In this document: positions 33,351-42,364 of the stretch, one piece after another
How the letters are laid out: each line of letters opens with the position of its first letter
How positions within the stretch are numbered: position 1 is the stretch's first letter
The notes under the pieces: generated by a model
What the model was told of the DNA's origin: nothing
Database searches by the model: none
What the model saw: the letters and a program-made list of their open reading frames with translations, nothing else
Program-made: the position numbers and the translations under genes
DNA from: Paraburkholderia sp. BCC1886
GTDB taxonomy: Bacteria > Pseudomonadota > Gammaproteobacteria > Burkholderiales > Burkholderiaceae
Assembly (NCBI RefSeq): GCF_900996245.1
Contig: NZ_CAAJGK010000074.1
Coordinates: 124,001-188,000 of the forward strand
Length of the DNA: 64,000 bases
Direction of reading: 5' to 3'

Positions 33351-34136
33351 TCAGAGCGCGCCGTCGCGCTCGCCGAAGGCGTCGTCGTCGAGGAGCGCGC
33401 CGGGCATCACGATGACGCCGTTCGAGCCCTGCGGCGCGGCCAAAGCGACCGTGCTATCGCCGATCATGCCCAGCCGCTGATGCGCTTCGCGCACCGGCGC
33501 AAACGAACGCCGATGATGCTCGCACGGACCGTGTTCGCGCAAGGCCGCGAGATGCTGCGGCGTGCCGTAACCGGCATGCGCGTTGAAGCCGTACACCGGA
33601 TACGTCTGATGCAATTCGAGCAGCATGCGGTCGCGCGTGACCTTGGCGAGAATCGACGCCGCCGAGATGGATTTGACCAAAGCATCGCCGCCGATCACCG
33701 CTTCGCTGCGCACGCTCAGCGTCGGGCAACGGTTGCCGTCGATTTTCACGAGCGTGGGCGCGACAGAGAGACCTTCGACCGCGCGCTTCATCGCCAGCAT
33801 GGTGGCATGCAGGATATTCAGCGTATCGATTTCTTCGACGCTCGCCGACGCGATGCAGTAAGCCAACGCGCGGTCGACGATCTTGTCGTACAGCTCGTCG
33901 CGCTTCTTGGCGCTGAGCGCCTTCGAATCGTCGAGGCCGCGAATCATCGGCCTGGACGGGTCGAAAATGACCGCCGCCGCGACCACCGGACCGGCCAGCG
34001 GTCCGCGCCCGGCTTCGTCGACGCCACAAATAATGTCGTCGACCGACTCGAAATTCAGGCCAACCTGCTGCGCCGCCGTGCCCGCGACGCCCGCGACCTT
34101 GGCCGACTTCCGACCCGGAGCGCGCGCCCCGTTCAT
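33351..34136 (-). CDS. rnhB: Ribonuclease HII
   Basis: RnhB cuts the RNA strand of RNA-DNA hybrids and single ribonucleotides in DNA. The ATG at 34136 overlaps the lpxB stop (ATGA). The open frame continues upstream through lpxB in another frame, but only 261 aa from this ATG match the family. Catalytic residues: D40 and E41 in CGVDEAGRGPLAGPV, D133 in KIDGN, D151 in GGDALVKSISAASI. The core ends near residue 223 (HQRLGM). About 38 extra residues follow and are not part of the fold. The N-terminal 30 residues are also an extension. Confidence 0.95.
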   Translation of the reverse strand: MNGARAPGRKSAKVAGVAGTAAQQVGLNFESVDDIICGVDEAGRGPLAGPVVAAAVIFDPSRPMIRGLDDSKALSAKKRDELYDKIVDRALAYCIASASVEEIDTLNILHATMLAMKRAVEGLSVAPTLVKIDGNRCPTLSVRSEAVIGGDALVKSISAASILAKVTRDRMLLELHQTYPVYGFNAHAGYGTPQHLAALREHGPCEHHRRSFAPVREAHQRLGMIGDSTVALAAPQGSNGVIVMPGALLDDDAFGERDGAL

Positions 34137-35302
34137 GGCCGCACCTTGCGCTGTTCGATCACGGCCGCGACGACCTCCGCGGCCCGCTGCGCGGTGTTCT
34201 GCCTCAGCGCGTGATGCATCTCCGTAAAAATCTCGGTGAGCGTGCGGCGGTTGCCTTCGTCGCGCAACTGCTTGAGCGTCGCCTCGGCGAGCGCCTGAGG
34301 CGTCGCGAAATGCTGCAGGATTTCCGGCACCACGAAGCGCCCCGCCAGAATGTTCGGCAAACCCACATAAGGCAGATAACCCTGACGCCGCATGATCTGC
34401 CCGGTCAGCCAGGGCACCTTGTACGAGATCACCATCGGCTTTTTCAGCAACGCGGCTTCCAGCGTCACCGTGCCGCTCTTCACGAGAATCGCGTCCGCCG
34501 CGGTCATCGCGAGTTGCGACTGGCCGTCGGTAATCGTCAGCGCCAGACCCGGGTGCGAGTCGACCAGCGGACGCAGCATCTCGCGCAATGCGGGCGTGGC
34601 CGCCGGCATCACGAAGCGCAGACCGGGTTCCTGGTGCTGCATCATTTCCATCGCGGCAAAAAACGTCGGGCCGATCAGGTCGATTTCCGAGCGCCGGCTG
34701 CCCGGCAACACGGCGATGACCGGTCCGCTTTCCGCGAGTCCCAGCGTACGGCGCGCGCCGAGCGTGTCGGGTTCGAGCGGAATCGCGTCGGCCAGCGGAT
34801 GCCCCACGTACGACGCCGCGATACCGGCTTTTTCGAGCAATGCGGTTTCGAACGGAAACACGCACAGCATGTGGTCGACCGCCTTCGCGATTTTCTTGAT
34901 GCGCCCGCCGCGCCACGCCCAGATGGACGGGCAAACGAAATGCACGGTCGGAATGCCGGCATCGCGCAGCGGATGTTCGAGGCCGAAATTGAAGTCCGGC
35001 GCGTCCACGCCGATGAACACCGACGGGGGTTCGGCCAGCAACTGGCGCTTCAATTCATTGCGGATGCCGAGAATCTCGGGAATGTGCCGCAGCGCTTCGA
35101 CATAGCCGCGCACGGTCAGCTTGTCCATCGGCCAGTGGGCGTCGAAGCCCGCGGCGGTCATGCGCGGGCCGCCAATGCCGTAATACTGCGTCGTGGCGGG
35201 CAAACGGCTCGCGAGGCCGTCGAGCAGCGACGCCGCCAGCAGATCGCCGGACGGCTCGCCGGCTACCATCGCGACGCGCAGCGGACTGGGTTGCAAGGCC
35301 AT
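34133..35302 (-). CDS. lpxB: Lipid-A-disaccharide synthase
   Basis: LpxB condenses UDP-2,3-diacylglucosamine with lipid X to make the lipid A disaccharide at the inner membrane. The 389-aa length is typical. Motifs: VAMVAGEPSGDLLAASLL at the N-terminus, GIGGPRMTAAGFDAHWPM, VDAPDFNFGLE, and the GT-B nucleotide-binding segment VLPGSRRSEI, followed by VKSGTVTLEAAL. It starts 3 nt after lpxA and overlaps rnhB, in the conserved lpxD-fabZ-lpxA-lpxB-rnhB order. Confidence 0.97.
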   Translation of the reverse strand: MALQPSPLRVAMVAGEPSGDLLAASLLDGLASRLPATTQYYGIGGPRMTAAGFDAHWPMDKLTVRGYVEALRHIPEILGIRNELKRQLLAEPPSVFIGVDAPDFNFGLEHPLRDAGIPTVHFVCPSIWAWRGGRIKKIAKAVDHMLCVFPFETALLEKAGIAASYVGHPLADAIPLEPDTLGARRTLGLAESGPVIAVLPGSRRSEIDLIGPTFFAAMEMMQHQEPGLRFVMPAATPALREMLRPLVDSHPGLALTITDGQSQLAMTAADAILVKSGTVTLEAALLKKPMVISYKVPWLTGQIMRRQGYLPYVGLPNILAGRFVVPEILQHFATPQALAEATLKQLRDEGNRRTLTEIFTEMHHALRQNTAQRAAEVVAAVIEQRKVRP

Positions 35303-35305
35303 CGC

Positions 35306-36094
35306 TTAGCGGATGATGCCGCGTTGCGACGCAACGACGAACGCCAGCAGCGTTTGCACCGGCGCGTCGCCGTCGCCGCCCGCGGAGCCGAGTTCGCGCA
35401 ATTGCACCTTGGCTTCTTCGAGCGACAGACCGTTCTTGTACAACACGCGATAGGCCGAGCGCAGCGCCGAAATCGCTTCCGCCGAAAAGCCGCGGCGGCG
35501 CAGACCTTCGACGTTGATACCGTGCGGCTCGGCCTTGTTGCCTGCGGCGATCACGAACGGCGGAATGTCTTGCACGAGCGCGGACGCGCCGCCGAGCATC
35601 GAATGCGCGCCGATGCGCACGAACTGGTGCACGCCCGACATGCCGCCGACGATCGCATGGTCGCCGATCGTCACGTGGCCGGCCATCTGCGCATTGCTCG
35701 ACAGAATGACGTTGTTGCCGACGTGGCAGTCGTGACCGATGTGCACGTACGCCATGATCCAGTTGTCGTCGCCGAGCGTGGTGACGCCCGTGTCCTGGGT
35801 CGTGCCGGTATGCAGCGTAGTGAATTCGCGGATGGTGTTGCGATTGCCGATAACGAGCCGGGTGGGTTCGTCACGGTACTTCATGTCCTGCGGACGGCCG
35901 CCGACCGACGCGTAATGGCCGATCCGGTTGTCTTCGCCGATCGTGGTGTGGCCTTCGACCACGCTGTGCGACCCGACGCTGCTGCGCGCACCGATGGTGA
36001 CGTTTGCGCCGATGACGGCATACGGACCGACTTCGACGGATTCGTCGAGTTGTGCGCCGGCCTCGACGATCGCAGTGGGATGAATCCTGCTCAT
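35306..36094 (-). CDS. lpxA: UDP-GlcNAc acyltransferase
   Basis: LpxA adds the first 3-OH acyl chain to UDP-GlcNAc. It has 262 aa, mostly left-handed beta-helix hexapeptide repeats (IHPTAIVEAGAQL, VGPYAVIGANVTIGA, IGHDCHVGNNVILS). The catalytic His is in the MAYVHIGHDCHVG region. The C-terminal helical part (RRRGFSAEAISALRSAYRVL) is the family trimer cap. Adjacent to fabZ and lpxB, which share its acyl-ACP substrate pool. Confidence 0.97.
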   Translation of the reverse strand: MSRIHPTAIVEAGAQLDESVEVGPYAVIGANVTIGARSSVGSHSVVEGHTTIGEDNRIGHYASVGGRPQDMKYRDEPTRLVIGNRNTIREFTTLHTGTTQDTGVTTLGDDNWIMAYVHIGHDCHVGNNVILSSNAQMAGHVTIGDHAIVGGMSGVHQFVRIGAHSMLGGASALVQDIPPFVIAAGNKAEPHGINVEGLRRRGFSAEAISALRSAYRVLYKNGLSLEEAKVQLRELGSAGGDGDAPVQTLLAFVVASQRGIIR

Positions 36095-36188
36095 GCGTCC
36101 TCGCTTCTGATTCTGTTGCGTTGTCTGGATGGACGGGTGCGGGGCCGGCCTCGCCCGATACTGACCGCCGACTGCCCGAACCCCGACC

Positions 36189-36653
36189 TCAAGCGTCTTT
36201 GTCCGTGTGCCGTACCGCGCACATCAGGTCGGCTTCCGCCGCCACGACGCCATCCACTTCGGCACGCGCCTTGAACTTCCAGATACCGCGCATGTGACGC
36301 TCGAACGTGCAATTCAGGATCAACTGGTCGCCTGGTTCCACGACGCGCTTGAAGCGCGCGTTGTCGATACCGACGAACAGGTACAGCGTGCTCGCCGGAT
36401 CACTGGGCTCTTCCGAGAACGTCAGCAGTGCGGCCGTCTGGGCAAGTGCTTCGAGAATCAGCACGCCGGGCATCACCGGACGGGTCGGGAAGTGACCCTG
36501 AAAATACGGCTCGTTGATCGACACGTTCTTCAACGCTTTGATGCTCTTGTGCGGTTCGAGTTCGAGCACCCGGTCGACCAGCAGGATCGGGTAGCGATGC
36601 GGCAGCAGCGTGAGAATCTTATGAATGTCGAGATTGATTTTTTCGGTGCTCAT
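36189..36653 (-). CDS. fabZ: (3R)-hydroxyacyl-ACP dehydratase
   Basis: FabZ dehydrates 3-hydroxyacyl-ACP in fatty acid elongation and competes with LpxA for the same acyl-ACP. From ATG 36653 (MSTEKINLD) it has 154 aa; an in-frame GTG five codons earlier is possible. The hotdog-fold motifs are clear: LLPHRYPILLVDRVLELEP with the catalytic His, FQGHFPTRPVMPGVLILEAL with the catalytic Glu, and KFKARAEVDGVVAAEADLM at the end. Confidence 0.97.
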   Translation of the reverse strand: MSTEKINLDIHKILTLLPHRYPILLVDRVLELEPHKSIKALKNVSINEPYFQGHFPTRPVMPGVLILEALAQTAALLTFSEEPSDPASTLYLFVGIDNARFKRVVEPGDQLILNCTFERHMRGIWKFKARAEVDGVVAAEADLMCAVRHTDKDA

Positions 36654-36782
36654 GGTGTTTCTGCTCACGCATTGACTGCGCGATGATGACTGCGGATGCT
36701 GGTGCAGGTGGGTTTCGGTAACGCGTGCCGCGGGTGGGTTGCGCCGCTATTTTACGCGGCGCGAGGGGGCCGCCCTGAAAAC

Positions 36783-37862
36783 TCAGTTTTGCCCTTCCGT
36801 GGGCTTCGCCGCCGCGGCGGCTTCGAGCGCCTTGATACGATCGCGGAGTTTGTCGATATTGCGCAGCAACGCCGCGCTTTTGTTCCAGTCCGCATGGTTC
36901 ACGGCCGGGAACGCGCTGGTGTACATGCCGGGCTTCAACAGCGATTTCGACACGCCCGACTTGGCCGTGACGATCACGTAATCGGCCAGCGTCACGTGAC
37001 CGGCAATGCCGACTGCGCCGCCGATCATGCAATGACGGCCGATAGTCGTGCTGCCCGCAATGCCCGCGCAACCGGCGATGACCGTGTATGCGCCGACCTT
37101 GCAGTTGTGGCCGATCTGCACGAGATTGTCGATCTTCACGCACTCTTCGATGATCGTGTCGGCCATCGCGCCGCGGTCGATCGTGGTGTTCGCGCCGATT
37201 TCGACGTCGGCCGCAATCGACACGCCACCCACTTGCGGAATCTTGACCCAACTGCCGGTACGCGCTTCGCCTTCGCCGACGAAGTCGGGTGCGAAGCCGA
37301 AGCCGTCCGAACCGATGACCGCGCCCGCGTGCACGATAACGCGCTCGCCGAGCTTGCAGCCGTGGTAAATCGCCACGTTCGGATACAGATGCGTGCCGGC
37401 GCCGATGCGTGTGCCCCGGCCGATGAACACGTTGGCATCGAGCCGCACGTTCTCGCCGATCACCGCGCCCGCTTCCACGGTCACACGCGGGCCGATCACG
37501 GCGCTCGCCGCGACTTGCGCGGACGGGTCGATGGTCGCGCTCGGGTGCACGCCCGGCTGAAGCTTCGGCGCCGCGAGATCGATGAAGGTCTGCGCGACGC
37601 GGGCGAAGTAAGCGTAAGGATTCGGCGTGACGATGAAATGACGACCTTCGCGCGAGGCGACTTTGGAGAGGTCGTCGGCGTTGATCAGCACGGCACCCGC
37701 GCGGGTCGTCTCGACCTGCGACAGGTATTTCGGGTTAGCGAGGAACGCCAGCTGGTCGGGACCCGCCTGGTCGAGCGGCGCCAGACCGCCGACGCGCTGC
37801 GTGGCGTCTCCAACTACTTCACCGCCGAACCGTTGGACGATGTCCGCGAGCGTAAATGCCAT
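36783..37862 (-). CDS. lpxD: UDP-3-O-acylglucosamine N-acyltransferase
   Basis: LpxD adds the N-linked 3-OH acyl chain in lipid A synthesis. A 359-aa trimeric enzyme: an N-terminal uridine-binding domain (residues 1-100, including AFLANPKYLSQVETTRAGAV), then a beta-helix of hexapeptide repeats (VHPSATIDPSAQVAASAVIG, NVFIGRGTRIGAGT). The catalytic His lies in NLVQIGHNCKVGAYT. The C-terminal helix (KSAALLRNIDKLRDRIKALE) binds ACP. An Ala/Lys tail ends the protein. It lies between skp/ompH and fabZ. Confidence 0.96.
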   Translation of the reverse strand: MAFTLADIVQRFGGEVVGDATQRVGGLAPLDQAGPDQLAFLANPKYLSQVETTRAGAVLINADDLSKVASREGRHFIVTPNPYAYFARVAQTFIDLAAPKLQPGVHPSATIDPSAQVAASAVIGPRVTVEAGAVIGENVRLDANVFIGRGTRIGAGTHLYPNVAIYHGCKLGERVIVHAGAVIGSDGFGFAPDFVGEGEARTGSWVKIPQVGGVSIAADVEIGANTTIDRGAMADTIIEECVKIDNLVQIGHNCKVGAYTVIAGCAGIAGSTTIGRHCMIGGAVGIAGHVTLADYVIVTAKSGVSKSLLKPGMYTSAFPAVNHADWNKSAALLRNIDKLRDRIKALEAAAAAKPTEGQN

Positions 37863-37960
37863 GCCTATGCTGTCTCCTGCAAATCAGTCCAGCTTGTTGT
37901 TTGCGCGACCCGGGCCTGCTTGCCCGTGACCGCGTTCAATTGCGTCTGGTTGCGCCCGGC

Positions 37961-38488
37961 TCAGTTACCGGACGCGGCCAGCGCCTTCAACACCTGGTCT
38001 GTGATATCGATGCGCGGGCTCACGTACACCGCTTCCTGAACGATCAGGTCGTAATGCTGCTGCTCGGCGATCTGCTTGATGACCTTGTTGGCCCGGTCGA
38101 GCACCGCAGCGAGCTCTTCGTTGCGGCGCTGGTTCAGGTCTTCGCGAAACTCGCGCTGCTTGCGCTGGAAGTCCGTATCGAGTTGCGACAGGTCGCGCTG
38201 CTTCTGTGCGCGGTCGGCGGCCGACAACGACGCGCCGCTCTTGTCGAGCGAATCGGACATCGACTTCAGTTTCGTCGCCATGTCGGCGAGGTCCTTGTCG
38301 CGCTTGGCGAACTCGGCTTCCAGTTTGACCTGTGCCGCCTTGGCCGCTGCCGATTCGCGCAGGATCCGGTCGGAGTTCACCGCGGCGATCCTGGCTTCCT
38401 GCGCGTGCGCTACGCCGACGCCCAGCGTCATGGCCAGCGCAAACGCGCACGCTACACGTTTCGAAAACATACCGGTTAGCAAAGTCAT
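37961..38488 (-). CDS. skp: Periplasmic chaperone OmpH/Skp
   Basis: Skp holds unfolded outer membrane proteins on their way to the BAM complex. From ATG 38488 it has 175 aa; a second ATG at 38470 is also possible. The signal peptide (KRVACAFALAMTLGVGVAHA, cleavage after AHA) precedes ARIAAVNSDRIL. A long charged coiled coil (KLEAEFAKRDKDLADMATK and QRKQREFREDLNQRRNEEL) forms the tentacle arms, and a closing strand reads YDLIVQEAVYVSPRIDIT. It follows bamA by 46 bp. Confidence 0.93.
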   Translation of the reverse strand: MTLLTGMFSKRVACAFALAMTLGVGVAHAQEARIAAVNSDRILRESAAAKAAQVKLEAEFAKRDKDLADMATKLKSMSDSLDKSGASLSAADRAQKQRDLSQLDTDFQRKQREFREDLNQRRNEELAAVLDRANKVIKQIAEQQHYDLIVQEAVYVSPRIDITDQVLKALAASGN

Positions 38489-38534
38489 CCTCTCGATACT
38501 GTTGTGGGCGAGCTCGGCGTGAACGTAGTCCGGA

Positions 38535-40847
38535 TCAGAATGCCGTCCCGATCTGGAACTGGAACTTCTGATACTGGTCGCCGGTGTGCTTGACGAGCGG
38601 GAAGCCCAGGCTGAGCTTGAGCGGCCCGATCGGCGAAATCCATGCGAGACCGACACCGTAGCCGTAACGCAGACCGTTCGCGCCGGTCGAATTCGCCGCG
38701 CTGCTCGCGTCGGCCCAGACGTTACCCGCATCGAGGAACGTAAACACTCGCAAGGTCCGGTCGTAGCCCGTACCCGGCAGCGGGAACGTCAACTCGACGT
38801 TACCGACGATCATTTTCGAGCCGCCGATCGGGTCGTTGGTGGTCTTGTCGCGCGGGCCCAGCGAGCTAGGCTCGTAACCGCGCACCGAACCGATACCGCC
38901 GGCGTAGTAGTTCTTGAAAATCGGGTACGGCTTGCCGCTCAGACCGTTACCGTAACCGCCCTGGAAGTTGAAGCCCAGCACGAAGCCGCGCGCGAACGAG
39001 TAATAGTACTGCGCGTTGATGTCGGCCTTGTAGTACTGGGTGCCACCGATAGGCGTACCGTACTCGGCGTTCGCCTGCGTGAAATAACCGCGGCTCGGCA
39101 CCAGTGCGCTATCGCGCGCATCGCGCGACCAGCCCACCGTGATCGGCACGTTGTTCGACACGCGGCCGAAGTCGGCGACGTATTGCTTGTACGAAGCCGG
39201 CGTGGTCGAGTCGACATCCAGCTGATTCTGCTCGAGGCCTGCGCCGAAGTAGACCGTGTCCACTTCCGAGAACGGAATACCGAACTTCAGGTCGCCGCCG
39301 ATGGTGACGATCTTGAAGCTCGAATCGGTCGAGTAGTACAGCGGCTGATACGTGCGGTAGTAGACGTCGGTAATGCGCTTGATGCCGTCGACCGTGAAGT
39401 ACGGGTCGACCTGCGTGACCGTCAACGTGCGATACGTCTTGGCGGTATTCACGTTGACCGAAAGGCTCGTACCCGAACCGAACACGTTGTCCTGCGACAC
39501 GCCGGCCGAAAGCACCACCTTGTCGGTCGACGAGAAACCGGCACCGAGCGTAATCGCGCCGGTCGGCTTTTCGGCCACCTTGACGTCGACGTCCACCTGG
39601 TCGGGCGTGCCTTCCACCGGCACCGTGGTGACGTCTACGTCCGTGAAATAGCCCAGACGGTTGATCCGGTCTTTCGACAGCGCGAGGCGGTTCGAATCGA
39701 ACCACGAGCTTTCGAGCTGGCGCATTTCGCGGCGCACCACTTCGTCGCGCGTCCGCGTGTTGCCGACCACGTTGATACGACGCACGTAGACGCGACGGCT
39801 CGGGTCCACCTGCAAGGTCAGGTCGACCTTGTGGTGCTCCTGGTCGATTTGCGGCTGCGCGTTGACGGTCGCGAATGCGTAACCATATTCGCCCAGCTTG
39901 TCGACGAGGGTCTTGGTGGTGGCTTGCAGCTTTTCAGCCGAGAAGCGGTCGCCCGGTTTGATCTTGATGAGCTTGTTCAGCTCGGCTTCGCGGTCCAGCA
40001 GGTTGCCGGCCAGCTTGATGCTCGAAATCGTGTACGGCTCGCCTTCATGCAGCGTGACCGTCAGGTACATGTCCTTCTTGTCCGGCGTGATGGACACCTG
40101 GGTCGACTCGATATTGAACTCGAGGTAACCGCGATTCAGGTAATACGAGCGAACGTTCTCGAGGTCGCCCGTGAGCTTGTCTTTCGCGTACAGGTCGTTT
40201 TTCGTGTACCACGAGAACCAGTTCGGCGTGGACAGTTGCATTTCGTCGCGCAACGTACCAGTGCTGAACGCCTTGTTGCCGATGAAGTTGATCTGGCGGA
40301 TCTTCGCGCTCGGACCCTCGGCCACCGAGAACAGCACCGACACGCGATTGCGGTCGATCGGCGTGATCGTGGTGGTGACTTCGGCGGCGTAGTAGCCGCG
40401 CGTGAGGTACTGACGCTTCAGTTCCTGCTCGGCCTTGTCGACGAGTGCCTTGTCGTAATAGCGGCCTTGCGACAGACCGACCGCGCGCAGCGCTTTGGTC
40501 AGGTTGTCCTTGTCGAACTCGTGAATGCCGGAGAAATCGATCGTGCCGATGGCCGGACGCTCCAGCACCTGCACGATGACGACGCTGCCTTCGGTCGCGA
40601 TCTTGACGTCGTTGAAAAAGCCCGTGGCGTACAGTGCGCGAATCGCGTCGGAGGCTTTATCGTCGCTGAAAGTGTCGCCCTGCTTGATGGGCAGATAGGC
40701 AAACACGGTACCGGGTTCGACGCGTTGCAATCCCTCGATCCGGATGTCTTGCACCACGAAGGGCGTCGTTGCGTGAGCAGCCAGCCCATGCGCGGCGAAC
40801 GCCGCGGCTATAACGGTCTTTGGAACAAAGCGATGAGGTTTAAACAA
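38535..40847 (-). CDS. bamA: Outer membrane protein assembly factor BamA
   Basis: The essential Omp85 insertase of the outer membrane. It has 770 aa with a signal peptide (TVIAAAFAAHGLAAHA), five POTRA domains from about residue 30 to 425 (FVVQDIRIEGLQRVEPGTVF opens POTRA1), and a 16-strand barrel. The L6 motif VRGYEPSSLGP and a C-terminal strand ending in KFQFQIGTAF with terminal Phe are present. It is preceded by rseP and followed by skp, the conserved order. Confidence 0.97.
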   Translation of the reverse strand: MFKPHRFVPKTVIAAAFAAHGLAAHATTPFVVQDIRIEGLQRVEPGTVFAYLPIKQGDTFSDDKASDAIRALYATGFFNDVKIATEGSVVIVQVLERPAIGTIDFSGIHEFDKDNLTKALRAVGLSQGRYYDKALVDKAEQELKRQYLTRGYYAAEVTTTITPIDRNRVSVLFSVAEGPSAKIRQINFIGNKAFSTGTLRDEMQLSTPNWFSWYTKNDLYAKDKLTGDLENVRSYYLNRGYLEFNIESTQVSITPDKKDMYLTVTLHEGEPYTISSIKLAGNLLDREAELNKLIKIKPGDRFSAEKLQATTKTLVDKLGEYGYAFATVNAQPQIDQEHHKVDLTLQVDPSRRVYVRRINVVGNTRTRDEVVRREMRQLESSWFDSNRLALSKDRINRLGYFTDVDVTTVPVEGTPDQVDVDVKVAEKPTGAITLGAGFSSTDKVVLSAGVSQDNVFGSGTSLSVNVNTAKTYRTLTVTQVDPYFTVDGIKRITDVYYRTYQPLYYSTDSSFKIVTIGGDLKFGIPFSEVDTVYFGAGLEQNQLDVDSTTPASYKQYVADFGRVSNNVPITVGWSRDARDSALVPSRGYFTQANAEYGTPIGGTQYYKADINAQYYYSFARGFVLGFNFQGGYGNGLSGKPYPIFKNYYAGGIGSVRGYEPSSLGPRDKTTNDPIGGSKMIVGNVELTFPLPGTGYDRTLRVFTFLDAGNVWADASSAANSTGANGLRYGYGVGLAWISPIGPLKLSLGFPLVKHTGDQYQKFQFQIGTAF

Positions 40848-40914
40848 CGTGCTTCCCCAGTGTGTATAGCTGCATCAGGTCGGACGGTCGCCATCGTGAA
40901 CGCCGCCAGACACT

Positions 40915-42357
40915 TTAAAAATGGATTAAACGAGCCAGATCGTTGAACAGCGCAATCGCCGACAACGCAACAATGCAAGCGAGACCCGCCCTCTGAAAAA
41001 CGAGTTGCCAGCGATCTGAGACAACTTTACCGGTGGCGGCTTCAACCAAATAATATAACAGATGACCCCCGTCCAATACCGGAATTGGTAACAGGTTCAG
41101 TACACCGAGACTAATACTGACAAGGGCCAGGAACGACAAAAATGCGGATGGGCCCAGACGTGCGCTCTTTCCTGCGTAGTCGGCAATCGTCACGGGACCG
41201 GAGAGATTCTTCAGCGAGGCTTCGCCGACGATCATCCGCCCGAACATTCTTACCGAGTACACCGACAGATCCCACGTGCGGCGCGCGCCCAGTTGCAGGC
41301 TTTCGATCGGGCCGTAGCGTACGTCGATGGACGGCACCTGTGTGGCCAGTTCCGCGCCGATGCGACCGACCTGCTGACCCGTGGCATCGTCGCGCTGCAT
41401 TTGCGGGATCACGCGCAGGTCTTCGAGCTTGCCTTGTGTGGCGGGTGTCGACGTCGTGTTAGCGCTCGCATTTGCGTTTGCGTTAGCATTCTTCCCGCTG
41501 CCGCCGCGCTCGACCTGCAGCGTCAACGGCTGACCGGCATGCGCCTTCACATACGCGATGAACGTCGTCGCATTCGCGGTGGGCACACCATCGACCGCAC
41601 GCAGGCGATCGCCGGTGACGAGCCCCGCCTGTTGCGCGGCGCTGCCCGCCTGCACACCCGCGACGATCAGCGTACCGCCGCCCGGTTCGAAACCGAGATG
41701 CGACATGAAGTCGTCGTCGATGTCCTTCTCGCCGAGACCGCTCAGATCGAGTTGAAAGTCGGACGTGCCGTGCCTGTCTTTCGCGCTCAGGATCACACGC
41801 TTGTGATCGAATGCCGCACCGAGCAACTTCCAGCGCAGGTCCGACCACGAGCGCACCGGTTCGGAGTCCGCTGCGTTGCCGGTACGCGCGGCGACGATGG
41901 TCTCGCCACCCTCGAAACCGGCACGCGCGGCGAGTGTATTGGCCGTCGGTGTCGCGACGATCGCGGCGGGCTCGGTGACACCCGTGGCGAACACGACGCC
42001 GAACAGCACGATGGCCAGAATGAAGTTCGCAACCGGTCCCGCGGCGACGATCGCAAAGCGCCGCCATACCGATTTGCGGTTGAACGTCTGCGAAAGCAGG
42101 TCGGCGGGAATGGGCGTGTCGACGTTTTCCCGCTCGTCGAGCATCTTCACGTAGCCGCCTAGCGGCAGCGCGGCAATCGTCCACTCGGTGCCGGTTTTAG
42201 GGCTGACCCACTGGAACAGCGGCTTGCCGAAGCCGATCGAAAAGCGCAGCACTTTCACGCCGCACAGACGCGCCACGCTGTAGTGCCCGTACTCGTGGAC
42301 CACCACGAGTACGCCTATCGCGACCGCGAAAGCGAGCAGTTCGATCAGCAGGTTCAT
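40915..42357 (-). CDS. rseP: Site-2 zinc metalloprotease RseP
   Basis: RseP cleaves membrane-embedded anti-sigma factors (RseA/MucA type) and signal peptide remnants. From ATG 42357 it has 480 aa. The zinc site HEYGH is at residues 21-25 in the first helix; the second metal-binding motif is NLLPIPVLDGGHLLYY near the C-terminus. Two PDZ regions lie between (GVQAGSAAQQAGLVTGDRLR). The second contains an odd Asn/Ala run (NANANANASANTT) encoded by hexanucleotide repeats near 41466-41490. It starts 7 nt after dxr. Confidence 0.95.
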   Translation of the reverse strand: MNLLIELLAFAVAIGVLVVVHEYGHYSVARLCGVKVLRFSIGFGKPLFQWVSPKTGTEWTIAALPLGGYVKMLDERENVDTPIPADLLSQTFNRKSVWRRFAIVAAGPVANFILAIVLFGVVFATGVTEPAAIVATPTANTLAARAGFEGGETIVAARTGNAADSEPVRSWSDLRWKLLGAAFDHKRVILSAKDRHGTSDFQLDLSGLGEKDIDDDFMSHLGFEPGGGTLIVAGVQAGSAAQQAGLVTGDRLRAVDGVPTANATTFIAYVKAHAGQPLTLQVERGGSGKNANANANASANTTSTPATQGKLEDLRVIPQMQRDDATGQQVGRIGAELATQVPSIDVRYGPIESLQLGARRTWDLSVYSVRMFGRMIVGEASLKNLSGPVTIADYAGKSARLGPSAFLSFLALVSISLGVLNLLPIPVLDGGHLLYYLVEAATGKVVSDRWQLVFQRAGLACIVALSAIALFNDLARLIHF

Positions 42358-42364
42358 GAGCGCC

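Noticed and set aside
34211..36274. A 687-codon rightward open frame opposite lpxB and lpxA
   Set aside because: Spans two well-identified genes on the other strand, no domain.
38586..40946. A 786-codon rightward open frame opposite bamA
   Set aside because: Shadow frame; composition is typical of antisense GC-rich DNA and bamA is certain.
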